Assembly: GCA_002725175.2 (NCBI GenBank)
Contig: PBQX02000024.1
Span: 1-18,585, forward strand
Direction: 5' to 3'
DNA from: CACKLF01 sp002725175
GTDB lineage: Bacteria; Pseudomonadota; Alphaproteobacteria; Rhodobacterales; Rhodobacteraceae
DNA length: 18,585 nucleotides
Positions 7,366-14,906 of this stretch are shown here, in pieces; the stretch's first letter is position 1; every line of letters starts with the position of its first letter. A program made the translations under genes and the position numbers. A model generated the notes under the pieces. It did not search any database. It saw only the letters and a program-made list of their open reading frames with translations, and was not told the DNA's origin.

Positions 7366-9045
7366 ATGGAGACAGATAATCTTTTTTCTGTAAGAAAGAA
7401 ATATATTAANAATGTTGAATATAAGGTTTTAAAAAACATCCCCAAAAACCTTATTGAACTTTTAACCTATGCCGAAAATATGCTGTCAGGAAAGACATAC
7501 ATTGTTCATGGTGACAGNAGAATAACATTTGATGACTATCTAAATAAGGTAAACGCACTCTCCAAATGCTTGGTAGATAAATATAAGATCTGTCCAGGAG
7601 ATAGAGTGGCTATTGCCATGCNAAACTGTCCTGAATATTTGATTTGCCTAATGGGTATAATAAAGGCTGGTGGAGTAGCTGTTCTATTAAATGCCTGGTG
7701 GACTTCCGAAGAACTCAAATATGGCTTTAAAGATAGTGGAGCATTGTTAACTTTTGTAGATCCNGAACGGTATTCACGGATAAAAAAATTTNGANATGAG
7801 TTAAANTTAACTGAAATTATTNTATCGTCNAACCACGAAAATTCTGACAAATTTCATTGTGATAACTTTGAAGAGTTAATTTCTAAAAAAGATACTTTCT
7901 TAGATTCCCCTAGATTAAACCTGAAAGAAACAGATGAATTTGCTATAATGTATTCATCTGGCTCAACTGGCCACCCTAAAGGTGTGGTACTAACTCATAT
8001 AGGAGCTATGAACGCTATATTTTCATGGAAAATGTTTATAGAAATTTCAAAANTGACCNCCAAAGGCCCNCGAANCTCTTCTGATTTTGANCCTGCAATT
8101 TTATGTGCAACACCTCTATTTCATGTNACTGCTTCACACCCAACATTCTTCTTGTCATTAGCAATTGGCGCCAAAATTGTTCTTATGCACAAATGGGACC
8201 CTTATATAGCCTTAAAGTTAATAGAAAAGGAGAATGTGACAAGGTTTCTGGGAGTACCCACAATGACTGCCGATATGGCAAACGCAAACAAAGAATTATT
8301 ACTCGAGCTTCCAAGTTTGCATTACCTTGGATCTGGAGGAGCAAAGCGCCCTGAAAACCAAGTCCAAGAACAGTCCGATATCTTTCCAAAAGCCTCGTTA
8401 GCTTCTGGATGGGGAATGACAGAAACCAATGCTCTTGGCTTGGGAGTAATCGGTGAAGATTATCTGAAAAAGCCATATTCTACAGGAAAATTATACCCAC
8501 CAATTCAAGAATTAAAAATAATAGATTCACTGGGTGCAGAGGTGGCGAAAGGTACGGCCGGAGAGCTTTGTATAAAAAGTGTAACGAACATGAAAGGGTA
8601 TCTTAATAAAGAGAGCGAAACTAAGGAAATCTTAAATGAAGGCTGGTTGAGAACTGGCGATCAAGCGAAGGTAGACGAGGAAGGATTCGTCACAATTATT
8701 GGTAGATTCAAGGAAATTATTATCCGAGGTGGTGAAAATATTTCATGCCTGGAGGTAGAACAAGCTCTCCACGCTTTTCCTGTTATTTGTGAAGCATGTG
8801 TTTTTCCGGTTCCTGATGAACGATTAGGGGAAGATGTAGGATGCCTAATTTACCTTTATCCCAAAGCAACTCTAATATTAGAAGATTTGAGAAAATTTGT
8901 GGCTAAAAGATTGTCAAAATTCAAGAATCCAAAAAACTTCTGGATAAGTCTAAACCCTCTACCAAGAGGTGCTACAGACAAAATAGATAAAAAGCTAATA
9001 GCGGAACTTTGTGTTAAAAAAGATAAATTCACTCAATTAAACTAA
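7366..9045 (+). CDS. Class I adenylate-forming acyl-CoA synthetase (AMP-dependent ligase)
   Basis: This protein of about 559 residues activates a carboxylic acid as an acyl-adenylate and transfers it to coenzyme A. The family motifs are in order: the P-loop MYSSGSTGHPKGVVLTH near residues 195-211, GWGMTETNALG, GWLRTGD, the hinge segment GRFKEIIIRGGENI, and the C-terminal lysine region PRGATDKIDKK. In the last motif the usual Gly before the catalytic Lys (commonly TGK) is Asp here. The substrate cannot be told from sequence; a medium- or long-chain fatty or aromatic acid is possible. The frame opens with TTG at 7363 directly before ATG at 7366; I use the ATG, although no good ribosome site is seen. 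It follows cbbR and may share its transcript. Ambiguous codons are dense at about 7760-8127 and none follow. Confidence 0.88.
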   Translation: METDNLFSVRKKYIXNVEYKVLKNIPKNLIELLTYAENMLSGKTYIVHGDXRITFDDYLNKVNALSKCLVDKYKICPGDRVAIAMXNCPEYLICLMGIIKAGGVAVLLNAWWTSEELKYGFKDSGALLTFVDXERYSRIKKFXXELXLTEIIXSXNHENSDKFHCDNFEELISKKDTFLDSPRLNLKETDEFAIMYSSGSTGHPKGVVLTHIGAMNAIFSWKMFIEISKXTXKGXRXSSDFXPAILCATPLFHXTASHPTFFLSLAIGAKIVLMHKWDPYIALKLIEKENVTRFLGVPTMTADMANANKELLLELPSLHYLGSGGAKRPENQVQEQSDIFPKASLASGWGMTETNALGLGVIGEDYLKKPYSTGKLYPPIQELKIIDSLGAEVAKGTAGELCIKSVTNMKGYLNKESETKEILNEGWLRTGDQAKVDEEGFVTIIGRFKEIIIRGGENISCLEVEQALHAFPVICEACVFPVPDERLGEDVGCLIYLYPKATLILEDLRKFVAKRLSKFKNPKNFWISLNPLPRGATDKIDKKLIAELCVKKDKFTQLN

Positions 9046-9064
9046 TTAATTACAACATAACCAA

Positions 9065-9940
9065 TTATTTTGATTTCATTTCTGTTCTTATATTAATAGC
9101 ATTTGCGCCCAAAATTACCAAAGCCCCAGCCCACACTTGCCACTCAAAGCCTTCATTATATAGAAAGAATCCAACAACAGAGATCAGTGGTAACCTTAAA
9201 AATTCCAATGGCATAACGACAATGGCAGGAGCAAGAGTCAACGCCTTAGTTATTGATAAGTGCGCCATTAAGCCACAAATGCCTACAAGCACCACCCAGA
9301 ATACATTTTCACCAGAAGGATAGGCGATATCTCCATCAAACCCTGCAGTGATCAACCCAAATATTGCCTGAATTACGACCAACCAAAACAAGATACATGT
9401 TACAGACTGTTCTCTTGTTAAAAGCTTTGTTGCAACACTTGTTGAGGCAAAAAATATCGCACAAGAAGCAGCTGCAATTAAAGGAAGTCCTAACTGATTA
9501 AAATCTGGCCTAGCCACTATTAAAATACCTAAGAATCCAGTGCTGGCAGCTAAAATTCGAGAAAAGGTCAACTTTTCTGAGAGAAAAAATGGAGCCATGA
9601 CTGCGACCCAAACTGGCGTAGAGAATTCAAAAGCAAACATCTGAGACAAAGGTACAAATATTACCGCATAAAACCAAAGGTTTTGCCCAGTAAAATGCAT
9701 TAAATTTCTAACAAAATGCAATCGAATTTTATCTAAATTAATTTCTCCAAGGGTTTTTAAAAAATAACCAAAAAACAAAACAATAAATATACCGATAAAT
9801 GACCTATACATCATTATTTCAAAGGTATCTAAATGACCTGCTAGTGATCTTCCAGCTATTGCCATCAACGTAAATGACACCATTGCGCCTATCATCCATA
9901 CGGCGGCTTTTATTGGCTCAGAACGCGCAGTGTAATGCAA
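9065..9940 (-). CDS. DMT-superfamily permease (EamA domains)
   Basis: An inner-membrane protein of about 291 residues, almost entirely hydrophobic, with roughly ten membrane segments and two EamA repeats (the second begins around SVATKLLTREQSVTCILFW). Such drug/metabolite transporters export or import small metabolites, amino acids or nucleosides; the substrate cannot be predicted. No ATG is available at the N-terminus. The frame begins with TTG at 9946, but an AGGA at 9951-9948 lies only one base from it and seven bases from a second TTG at 9940, so the latter is the better start. The gene is 39 bases from the upstream GNAT gene on the same strand and converges on the acyl-CoA synthetase gene with an 18-19 base gap. 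Confidence 0.86.
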   Translation of the reverse strand: MHYTARSEPIKAAVWMIGAMVSFTLMAIAGRSLAGHLDTFEIMMYRSFIGIFIVLFFGYFLKTLGEINLDKIRLHFVRNLMHFTGQNLWFYAVIFVPLSQMFAFEFSTPVWVAVMAPFFLSEKLTFSRILAASTGFLGILIVARPDFNQLGLPLIAAASCAIFFASTSVATKLLTREQSVTCILFWLVVIQAIFGLITAGFDGDIAYPSGENVFWVVLVGICGLMAHLSITKALTLAPAIVVMPLEFLRLPLISVVGFFLYNEGFEWQVWAGALVILGANAINIRTEMKSK

Positions 9941-9979
9941 AATCAAATCCTGTGAAAAATGAATTATGTATCTTAACTC

Positions 9980-10432
9980 TTAAACTTCTCTTTCATACTC
10001 TATAAAACCGCTTTGCTTTGCAACCTTATCGTACATAATTCTTGCTATCTTATTTTTATCCTGGGTTTTCCAATAAAGTCTCTTCACTCCCTTTCTTAGA
10101 CAATCATCCCAAACTGCCTCAATCAAAAGCCTACCAACTCCTTTTCCCCTGAACCTTTCTTCAACATACAAATCCTCTAGATAACAATAGCCCTGCTCGG
10201 ACCAGGTAGAAGAATGATATAAAAAATTGGTAAACCCAACCAACTCTTTTGTCCCATCTGCAGCCCAGTACCCTCCAAAGCCAAAGATATTTTGTTCTGG
10301 GTCCATAATTCTTTCCCAGGTTACCTTAGTAACAGGATCTGGCAATGAAGTTTGGTAAAATTTAAGATATTTTTGCCATAACTCATTCCAAAGTTCGAAT
10401 TCATTTTGTTTAATAAATGATATAGAATGCAT
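9980..10432 (-). CDS. GNAT-family N-acetyltransferase
   Basis: A 150-residue protein with one GNAT fold. The acetyl-CoA binding motif A is visible as YLEDLYVEERFRGKGVGRLL (R-G-K-G-V-G is the pyrophosphate loop), followed by a motif B region ending VAKQSGFIEYEREV. The family moves an acetyl group from acetyl-CoA to an amine; the acceptor is unknown. The reading frame is open to a TTG at 10444, but the ATG at 10430-10432 is chosen because GGAGG stands 5 bases before it, the clearest ribosome site of this region. It sits between another GNAT gene and the EamA permease, all on the minus strand, and could be transcribed with them. Confidence 0.85.
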   Translation of the reverse strand: MHSISFIKQNEFELWNELWQKYLKFYQTSLPDPVTKVTWERIMDPEQNIFGFGGYWAADGTKELVGFTNFLYHSSTWSEQGYCYLEDLYVEERFRGKGVGRLLIEAVWDDCLRKGVKRLYWKTQDKNKIARIMYDKVAKQSGFIEYEREV

Positions 10433-10521
10433 TAATACCTCCAATAAAAATTGCCTTTTGACCCAAAAATGACAATGTAAGACTCTAAAATATATAACCC
10501 TATATTTCCCCTATAGCACTC

Positions 10522-10959
10522 TTACGCAATAATTTTCCACTCAAACCTTATTTCAGGAATACCATCTTGACCACTCTGATTGAGTTCCATTTTGCTAAAA
10601 CCCTCTCTAGAATAAAAACGGTGAGCACTAGTGTTAGCTAAATGAGACCAGAGTTGAATGAAATTTTTTCCTCTTTTAACCTTATCCAGAAGCAATTTAC
10701 CTGCCCCAACTCCAGGAAAATCTACATACAAACCCATTATTTGCGAAAGTTCTCTATTAAAGGACAAATATCCTATTATAGGGTCTCCTAAAACCCAAAA
10801 TTCTCGAAGAGGAATTCCTTCTTCCATCATTTTAATCAGTTCCTCAGTGGAATGGCGCCTTGGCATCCAGGTTGTTACATCAATCCATCTACTAATTATA
10901 CCTGCACACTCACTTGCATCACCCACACATCCGAGACGAGGTTCATCAGGATTATTCAC
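10522..10959 (-). CDS. Second GNAT-family N-acetyltransferase
   Basis: A 145-residue protein that appears to start at a GTG (10957-10959) overlapping the end of the upstream hypothetical gene by 8 bases, with an AGGA some ten bases ahead. The GNAT core is recognisable from GDPIIGYLSFNREL and MGLYVDFPGVGAGKLLLDKVK, where GVGAGK is the coenzyme-binding turn, and from SAHRFYSREGFSKME, the usual C-terminal motif. It is not a close copy of the neighbouring GNAT protein, so tandem duplication is not indicated. The substrate is unknown. The overlap implies translation coupled to the gene before it. A gap of 89 bases without an obvious terminator separates it from the next GNAT gene. Confidence 0.83.
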   Translation of the reverse strand: MNNPDEPRLGCVGDASECAGIISRWIDVTTWMPRRHSTEELIKMMEEGIPLREFWVLGDPIIGYLSFNRELSQIMGLYVDFPGVGAGKLLLDKVKRGKNFIQLWSHLANTSAHRFYSREGFSKMELNQSGQDGIPEIRFEWKIIA

Positions 10960-11476
10960 TCTTGATGATCCTTTTTTGCGGAGGGCAGCTATTATTTAAA
11001 TCTTCCTCAAGTTTCTTTACTAAGGCCATGCGTTCAGTTAAATCTTCAACAGAGTTACCTAAGGCAATTTTTAATACTTCTCGTTGCTCTTTGCTCAAAT
11101 TGTTCCAGAGCTTATCCAAAGTTTCCTCTAATTGTTTTTTTGCGCCAATCCCTGCATTAAGAACAATCCTTTCGGCCTGTAATTTACTAAATATTGAGTG
11201 ATATTTTTCATCATAGGCCTCCTGCTCCGCAATTATCTTTTGTTGATATTTTAAAAGATATCTTCTGCACGCATATGAAGCCTTAGAAACCTCAGCAGAA
11301 ACACATGGATGCACCACATAAAAAGGCCCTACAGGACACTCTTTTGCTCCAACAGCTTTGCAACAAAATAGTATAAAAGTAAGTACAACAAAAATGTGTA
11401 GATAATGTTTTTTACTTCTTACGTTAATATTAGCGCTTAGAGAATTGAAAACTTCGCCTAGCCTTTGGCTTTCCAT
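10952..11476 (-). CDS. Unrecognised secreted or membrane-anchored protein with Cys residues
   Basis: I do not recognise the family. The frame gives 174 residues: a basic N-terminal stretch, a hydrophobic segment at about 26-44 (IFVVLTFILFCC) ending AVGA, which looks like a signal peptide cut before KECPVG, and a mature part with four cysteines (47, 58, 70, 164) and a long charged helical middle (about 75-160) that may form a coiled coil. The four cysteines could form two disulfides in the periplasm. The only in-frame ATG before the signal lies inside rpsI, giving a 47-base overlap in another frame and a weak ribosome site (GAAAG); no ATG, GTG or TTG occurs between the end of rpsI and the hydrophobic stretch. 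The gene overlaps the next GNAT gene by 8 bases. The location downstream of rpsI suggests co-transcription with ribosomal proteins. Confidence 0.6.
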   Translation of the reverse strand: MESQRLGEVFNSLSANINVRSKKHYLHIFVVLTFILFCCKAVGAKECPVGPFYVVHPCVSAEVSKASYACRRYLLKYQQKIIAEQEAYDEKYHSIFSKLQAERIVLNAGIGAKKQLEETLDKLWNNLSKEQREVLKIALGNSVEDLTERMALVKKLEEDLNNSCPPQKRIIKSE

Positions 11477-11918
11477 ATTTCTTTCTTTCTACCACCCTAG
11501 CATCTCTAGTTAAAAATCCAGCAGCCTTTAAGGCAACTCGCAAAGAAGGCTCGTAGAAAGTTAAAGCTTTAGAGATACCGTGCTTTACAGCACCGGCTTG
11601 TCCAGATAGACCACCACCTCTGACAGTGGCCTTAACATCAAATTCCCCAGCAACACCCGCTACAGAGAATGGCTGGCCAATAACCATTTGAAGAACAGGT
11701 CTAGCAAAATATTCATCTAAATTCTTTCCATTTATAGAAATATTTCCTGTACCTGGCTTAATCCAGACACGTGAAACCGAATTTTTTCTTTTTCCAGTAG
11801 CATAACTTCTGCCCAACTTATCACGAATAGGCTCACTACTCTTCTTCTGATCTTCGGATTCATTTTCGTCAGAAACAACTGCAGCTAACTGGTCTAGAGA
11901 TTTAATCTCGTCACTCAT
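11430..11918 (-). CDS. rpsI: 30S ribosomal protein S9
   Basis: A 162-residue S9. The core begins GRSYATGKRKNSVSRVWIKP, continues through VRGGGLSGQAGAVKHGISKAL and ends with the invariant basic tail KARRSFQFSKR, whose last residues reach the P-site tRNA in the ribosome. About 37 residues before the core form an acidic extension (SDEIKSLDQLAAVVSDENES), a feature of alphaproteobacterial S9 proteins. The ATG at 11916-11918 is preceded by AGGA, which overlaps the TAG of rplM; the two genes are 10 bases apart and clearly one operon. The 3' end overlaps the following hypothetical gene. Confidence 0.98.
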   Translation of the reverse strand: MSDEIKSLDQLAAVVSDENESEDQKKSSEPIRDKLGRSYATGKRKNSVSRVWIKPGTGNISINGKNLDEYFARPVLQMVIGQPFSVAGVAGEFDVKATVRGGGLSGQAGAVKHGISKALTFYEPSLRVALKAAGFLTRDARVVERKKYGKPKARRSFQFSKR

Positions 11919-11928
11919 CTAATATTTC

Positions 11929-12390
11929 CTATTCTCGACTATTTTTCTTGTTAAGTATTCGAACATCTAGTGCCTCCGGTTTCTGAGCTTCATGTGGATG
12001 AACAGATCCTGAATACACTTTCAGGTTAGTCATTTGCTGCCTGGAGAGAACGCCACCAGGGAGCATTCTCTTTACAGCTTGAACTAATACTCTTTCAGGA
12101 AACTTTCCTTCCAAGATTTCTTCGGCTGACCTACTTTTTATTCCGCCAGGATAGCCAGTATGCCAGTAATAATTTTTATCTGTTCGTTTTTTTCCCGTCA
12201 TTTGAACTTTCTCAGCGTTCACAACTATTACATTATCACCCATGTCCATGTGTGGAGTAAAACTTGGTTTATGCTTACCTCTTAGATGTAATGCAATTAT
12301 AGAAGCCAATCTACCGAGCACTATCCCTGTAGCATCGATGATTATCCACTTCTTTTCTATATCTGACGGCTTTGCAGAAAAAGTTCTCAT
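11929..12390 (-). CDS. rplM: 50S ribosomal protein L13
   Basis: A 153-residue L13 protein, one of the early assembly proteins of the large subunit. Recognisable segments are MRTFSAKPSDIEKKWIIIDA, GRLASIIALHLRGKHKPSFT, GDNVIVVNAEKVQMTGKK, YYWHTGYPGGIKSRSAEEIL and FPERVLVQAVKRMLPGG, in the family order. The MRTFSAKP start is characteristic of alphaproteobacteria. It is the first gene of the rplM-rpsI operon and has a plausible promoter about 25-50 bases upstream of its ATG. Confidence 0.98.
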   Translation of the reverse strand: MRTFSAKPSDIEKKWIIIDATGIVLGRLASIIALHLRGKHKPSFTPHMDMGDNVIVVNAEKVQMTGKKRTDKNYYWHTGYPGGIKSRSAEEILEGKFPERVLVQAVKRMLPGGVLSRQQMTNLKVYSGSVHPHEAQKPEALDVRILNKKNSRE

Positions 12391-12413
12391 ACCTTAACCT
12401 CTAAAATTTACCA

Positions 12414-12443
12414 TCTTTAAATACAAAAAAACCGAAACGTCAA
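12414..12443 (-). promoter_or_regulatory. Candidate sigma-70 promoter of rplM-rpsI
   Basis: On the minus strand TTGACG (12443-12438) matches five of six bases of the -35 consensus. At a spacing of 17-18 bases comes TTAAAG or TAAAGA (12420-12414) as a weak -10. The element lies just upstream of the rplM start and the space to the ATG is short, about 24 bases. A T-rich spacer fits a strong promoter. Seen by eye only. Confidence 0.4.
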
Positions 12444-12480
12444 TACCTTATTCAAAAAAAACCTTATATTTCAATTTCTT

Positions 12481-12503
12481 AAAAAACGGTATTATATTAC
12501 CAT
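12481..12503 (-). terminator. Candidate rho-independent terminator after the thioesterase gene
   Basis: Directly after the TAA of the thioesterase gene (12507-12505), the minus strand has a stem of ATGGTA paired with TACCGT (one G-T pair, loop of 6 bases) followed by six T residues (12486-12481). The stem is short and only partly G+C, so the terminator is probably weak, but its position between the thioesterase and the rplM promoter makes sense. Confidence 0.4.
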
Positions 12504-12504
12504 A

Positions 12505-12921
12505 TTATATTTTTGTTGGAGGGCATGAATATGTCATTGATGCATGCGCAACTATTATTTTCCTATCTTCTCCTAATATTTCCACATCACCCACGATTAA
12601 ACTTTTACCCTTTTTAAAAATTCTAGCACGCCCATACAGTATTGTTGGATCAGGCTTACGAAGAAAATTTATTGCGCAGTTTGTCGTAACGGCTAAAGCT
12701 TCAAACCCTATTGTATGCAATACAGCAACATAAAAACATATATCTGCTAAAGAAAACATTGAAGGTCCGGAAACTGTTCCTCCTGGCCGCAAGTCACTAT
12801 TTTTAACCTTCATCTCTACTAAGGACCCTTCATCACTAAGATTTATTATTTTGAAACGTCCTTTTATTTGAGGGAAAACCTCATCAAGAAACTTTTCCAT
12901 TTCTATAACTGTTTGATCCAC
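12505..12921 (-). CDS. PaaI-family (hotdog) thioesterase
   Basis: A hotdog-fold acyl-CoA thioesterase of about 138 residues. The family segment LRPGGTVSGPSMFSLADICF contains the G-G-x-x-S-G-P-x-x-x-x-x-A-D core of PaaI-like enzymes; AVTTNCAINFLRKPDP and GRARIFKKGKSLIVGDVEIL make up the following beta strands. The frame is open upstream to 13155, but that part runs antisense through the divergent enoyl-CoA hydratase gene. The likely starts are GTG at 12921 or ATG at 12900; family members begin a few residues before the FLDEVFPQ segment, which suits either. Neither has a strong ribosome site. The position upstream of rplM-rpsI and divergent from an enoyl-CoA hydratase gene is a familiar alphaproteobacterial arrangement. 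The acyl substrate is unknown. Confidence 0.82.
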   Translation of the reverse strand: MDQTVIEMEKFLDEVFPQIKGRFKIINLSDEGSLVEMKVKNSDLRPGGTVSGPSMFSLADICFYVAVLHTIGFEALAVTTNCAINFLRKPDPTILYGRARIFKKGKSLIVGDVEILGEDRKIIVAHASMTYSCPPTKI

Positions 12922-12988
12922 TTGTTGCTTTCTAAATAAAAATAATATTAGTATCATTCTTGTATTAACAAATGATAAACAAAAATCA

Positions 12989-13777
12989 ATGTCCGAACTT
13001 ATAATAAAAGATAAAAGTGAAAGAGTTGGGTTGCTTTCATTAAATTCACCAGAAAAGCTTAATGCTCTCTCGGAAGAAATGATTGAAACCTTATCAGAAG
13101 GCCTGAAATCATTTGGCAGTGACCCTGAAATAAAGGCAATAATTATAAGGGCCAAAGGAAAAGCCTTTTGCGCAGGTCATGACCTAAAAGAGATGACTTT
13201 AAATAGGCAAAAAGAAGACGGAGGGAAAGAGTACTTTAATTGGCTCTTCAGAAAATGTGCAAATATGATGGCAGGCATCTCTAAAATACCCAAACCCGTA
13301 ATTGCTGAAGTACAGGGGGTAGCCGCAGCTGCAGGATGTCAACTTGTAGCAAGTTGTGATTTGGCACTAGCCTCCCAAGAAGCAACATTTGGAGTAAACG
13401 GTGTTAATATAGGACTGTTTTGCTCAACTCCCATGGTGGCACTTTCCAGAAATATCAGTAGGAAGAAAACTTTTGAAATGTTAGTTACCGGAGAATTTTT
13501 AACGGCAGAAGATGCACAAAAAGAAGGTCTTATTAATAAAGTAACTGCAGCCAATAATTTAAATGCAGAAACGATGAAAATGGCAGTTACGATTTCAGAA
13601 AAGCTATCTTCAGCAGTAAAAATTGGTAAGGAAGCCTTTTACAAACAATTGGAACTATCGGTAGATGACGCCTATGATTATACAGCAGGCGTTATTACTG
13701 AAAATATGTTGCATAGAGATACTGAAGAAGGAATATCTGCATTTATTGAAAAAAGACTCCCAAACTGGGAAGATTAG
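12989..13777 (+). CDS. Enoyl-CoA hydratase/isomerase family protein (ECHDC3-like)
   Basis: A 262-residue crotonase-fold protein. The coenzyme A and oxyanion-hole segments are clear: GKAFCAGHDLKEM and VQGVAAAAGCQLVASCDLAL. In classical enoyl-CoA hydratases two glutamates catalyse water addition. By eye alignment, the second is kept here (FEMLVTGEFL) but the first is replaced in FGVNGVNIGLFCST, where hydratases have PE followed by G-x-x-P. The GLFCSTPMVAL stretch resembles the ECHDC3-type branch. The true reaction is therefore uncertain; it could be an isomerase, hydrolase or a hydratase with altered chemistry. The ATG at 12989 has no good ribosome site. The gene diverges from the thioesterase gene and may act with it on acyl-CoAs. 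It converges on COX15 with an 8-base gap. Confidence 0.87.
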   Translation: MSELIIKDKSERVGLLSLNSPEKLNALSEEMIETLSEGLKSFGSDPEIKAIIIRAKGKAFCAGHDLKEMTLNRQKEDGGKEYFNWLFRKCANMMAGISKIPKPVIAEVQGVAAAAGCQLVASCDLALASQEATFGVNGVNIGLFCSTPMVALSRNISRKKTFEMLVTGEFLTAEDAQKEGLINKVTAANNLNAETMKMAVTISEKLSSAVKIGKEAFYKQLELSVDDAYDYTAGVITENMLHRDTEEGISAFIEKRLPNWED

Positions 13778-13785
13778 ACCAATTC

Positions 13786-14811
13786 TCAAACATTCCTATA
13801 CCTTGAGGACATAAAAAGCGAGTTAAGTACCGCAATTAAAAATATCATACCTCCTGCCTGATGAAGGGCCGCATACAGTAATTCTGCCTCACTTAGAATG
13901 GTAATGATTCCCAAACATACCTGAAGAGTTGCAACAAAAATCAAATAGAATGAACTTCTTTTTATAGCGGGATTTGTATCATATTTTGCAATTATAAAAA
14001 ATATTAGCACCAAGAAAAATAGGAGATACCCAAGAATTCTATGATTGAATTGAACCAAAGCTGAGTTATGGAAAAAATTAATCCAAATCGGCAATAAATC
14101 AAAAGATTCATCTGGAAGCACTTGCCCATTCATCAGCGGCCATTCGTTGTATGCCGTACCTGCGTCAATTCCAGCTACTAATCCTCCCGAAAATATTTGA
14201 ATATATAAAACTAAGAGCATTATTATTGATAGAAAATAAAGTGCAGTACTAAATTGGGATCTTGATATAGATAGATTATATTCATGATGAATTCTTAGAA
14301 TTCTCCAGTAAATAAGTGAAAGGATAAAAAAAGCAGTTAACAAATGTATGGAAAGCCGATAAGAAGCGACATCAAGCATACCTTCTTCTAAACCTGATGA
14401 CACCATCCACCAGCCTATCGCTCCTTGGACTCCTATAAGGAAACCAATTAGAAACGACTGCCAAATTAATTCCTTGTTAAATTTTCTTAGCCCTAATAAT
14501 AGAAAAAACCCAACAAACCAAACCAATCCAATAATCCTGCCTAATTGTCTATGCCCCCACTCCCACCAATAAATCACCTTGAACTCAGATAGAGACATAT
14601 CAGAATTTTGGAGCTTATATTCGGGTATTTCGCTATATTTTTGAAATTCTATCAACCAGCCTTCAACGGAAATTGGCGGTAATGCTCCAGTTAATGGTTT
14701 CCATTCAGTTATAGACAAGCCAGAATCGGTTAACCTGGTTAAGCCACCCAAGATTACCATTGAAAACACCAGCGCAAACAAAATATAGAGCCAAAGGCGT
14801 ACATAATTCAT
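13786..14811 (-). CDS. ctaA: Heme A synthase, COX15/CtaA type
   Basis: This 341-residue inner-membrane protein oxidises the methyl group of heme O to give heme A for aa3-type cytochrome oxidases. It has about eight membrane segments in two similar halves. Conserved heme-ligand and loop segments are visible: GGLTRLTDSGLSITEWKP, WWEWGHRQLGRIIGL, SGGLVAGIDAGTAYNEWPLM, NSALVQFNHRILGYLLF and HQAGGMIFL. The histidines in EWGHR, QFNHR and LHQAGG are the expected heme ligands. The type (long loop with EWKP, no Gram-positive cysteine pair seen) is the alphaproteobacterial/mitochondrial one. Its presence implies aerobic respiration with heme A oxidase. The gap to the upstream RNA methyltransferase gene is 95 bases with nothing evident in it. 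Confidence 0.96.
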   Translation of the reverse strand: MNYVRLWLYILFALVFSMVILGGLTRLTDSGLSITEWKPLTGALPPISVEGWLIEFQKYSEIPEYKLQNSDMSLSEFKVIYWWEWGHRQLGRIIGLVWFVGFFLLLGLRKFNKELIWQSFLIGFLIGVQGAIGWWMVSSGLEEGMLDVASYRLSIHLLTAFFILSLIYWRILRIHHEYNLSISRSQFSTALYFLSIIMLLVLYIQIFSGGLVAGIDAGTAYNEWPLMNGQVLPDESFDLLPIWINFFHNSALVQFNHRILGYLLFFLVLIFFIIAKYDTNPAIKRSSFYLIFVATLQVCLGIITILSEAELLYAALHQAGGMIFLIAVLNSLFMSSRYRNV

Positions 14812-14906
14812 TACAAAACTTTCATTCTCAAAAATTTAAATACCAACCCAAAAACTTTTTCTTGTAACAATACCATGCATCCTAAAACATAATAAACTCA
14901 ACATCT

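Noticed and set aside
12922..13155. N-terminal extension of the thioesterase gene
   Set aside because: It is antisense to the start of the enoyl-CoA hydratase family gene and not similar to PaaI proteins; normal length is obtained from 12921 or 12900.
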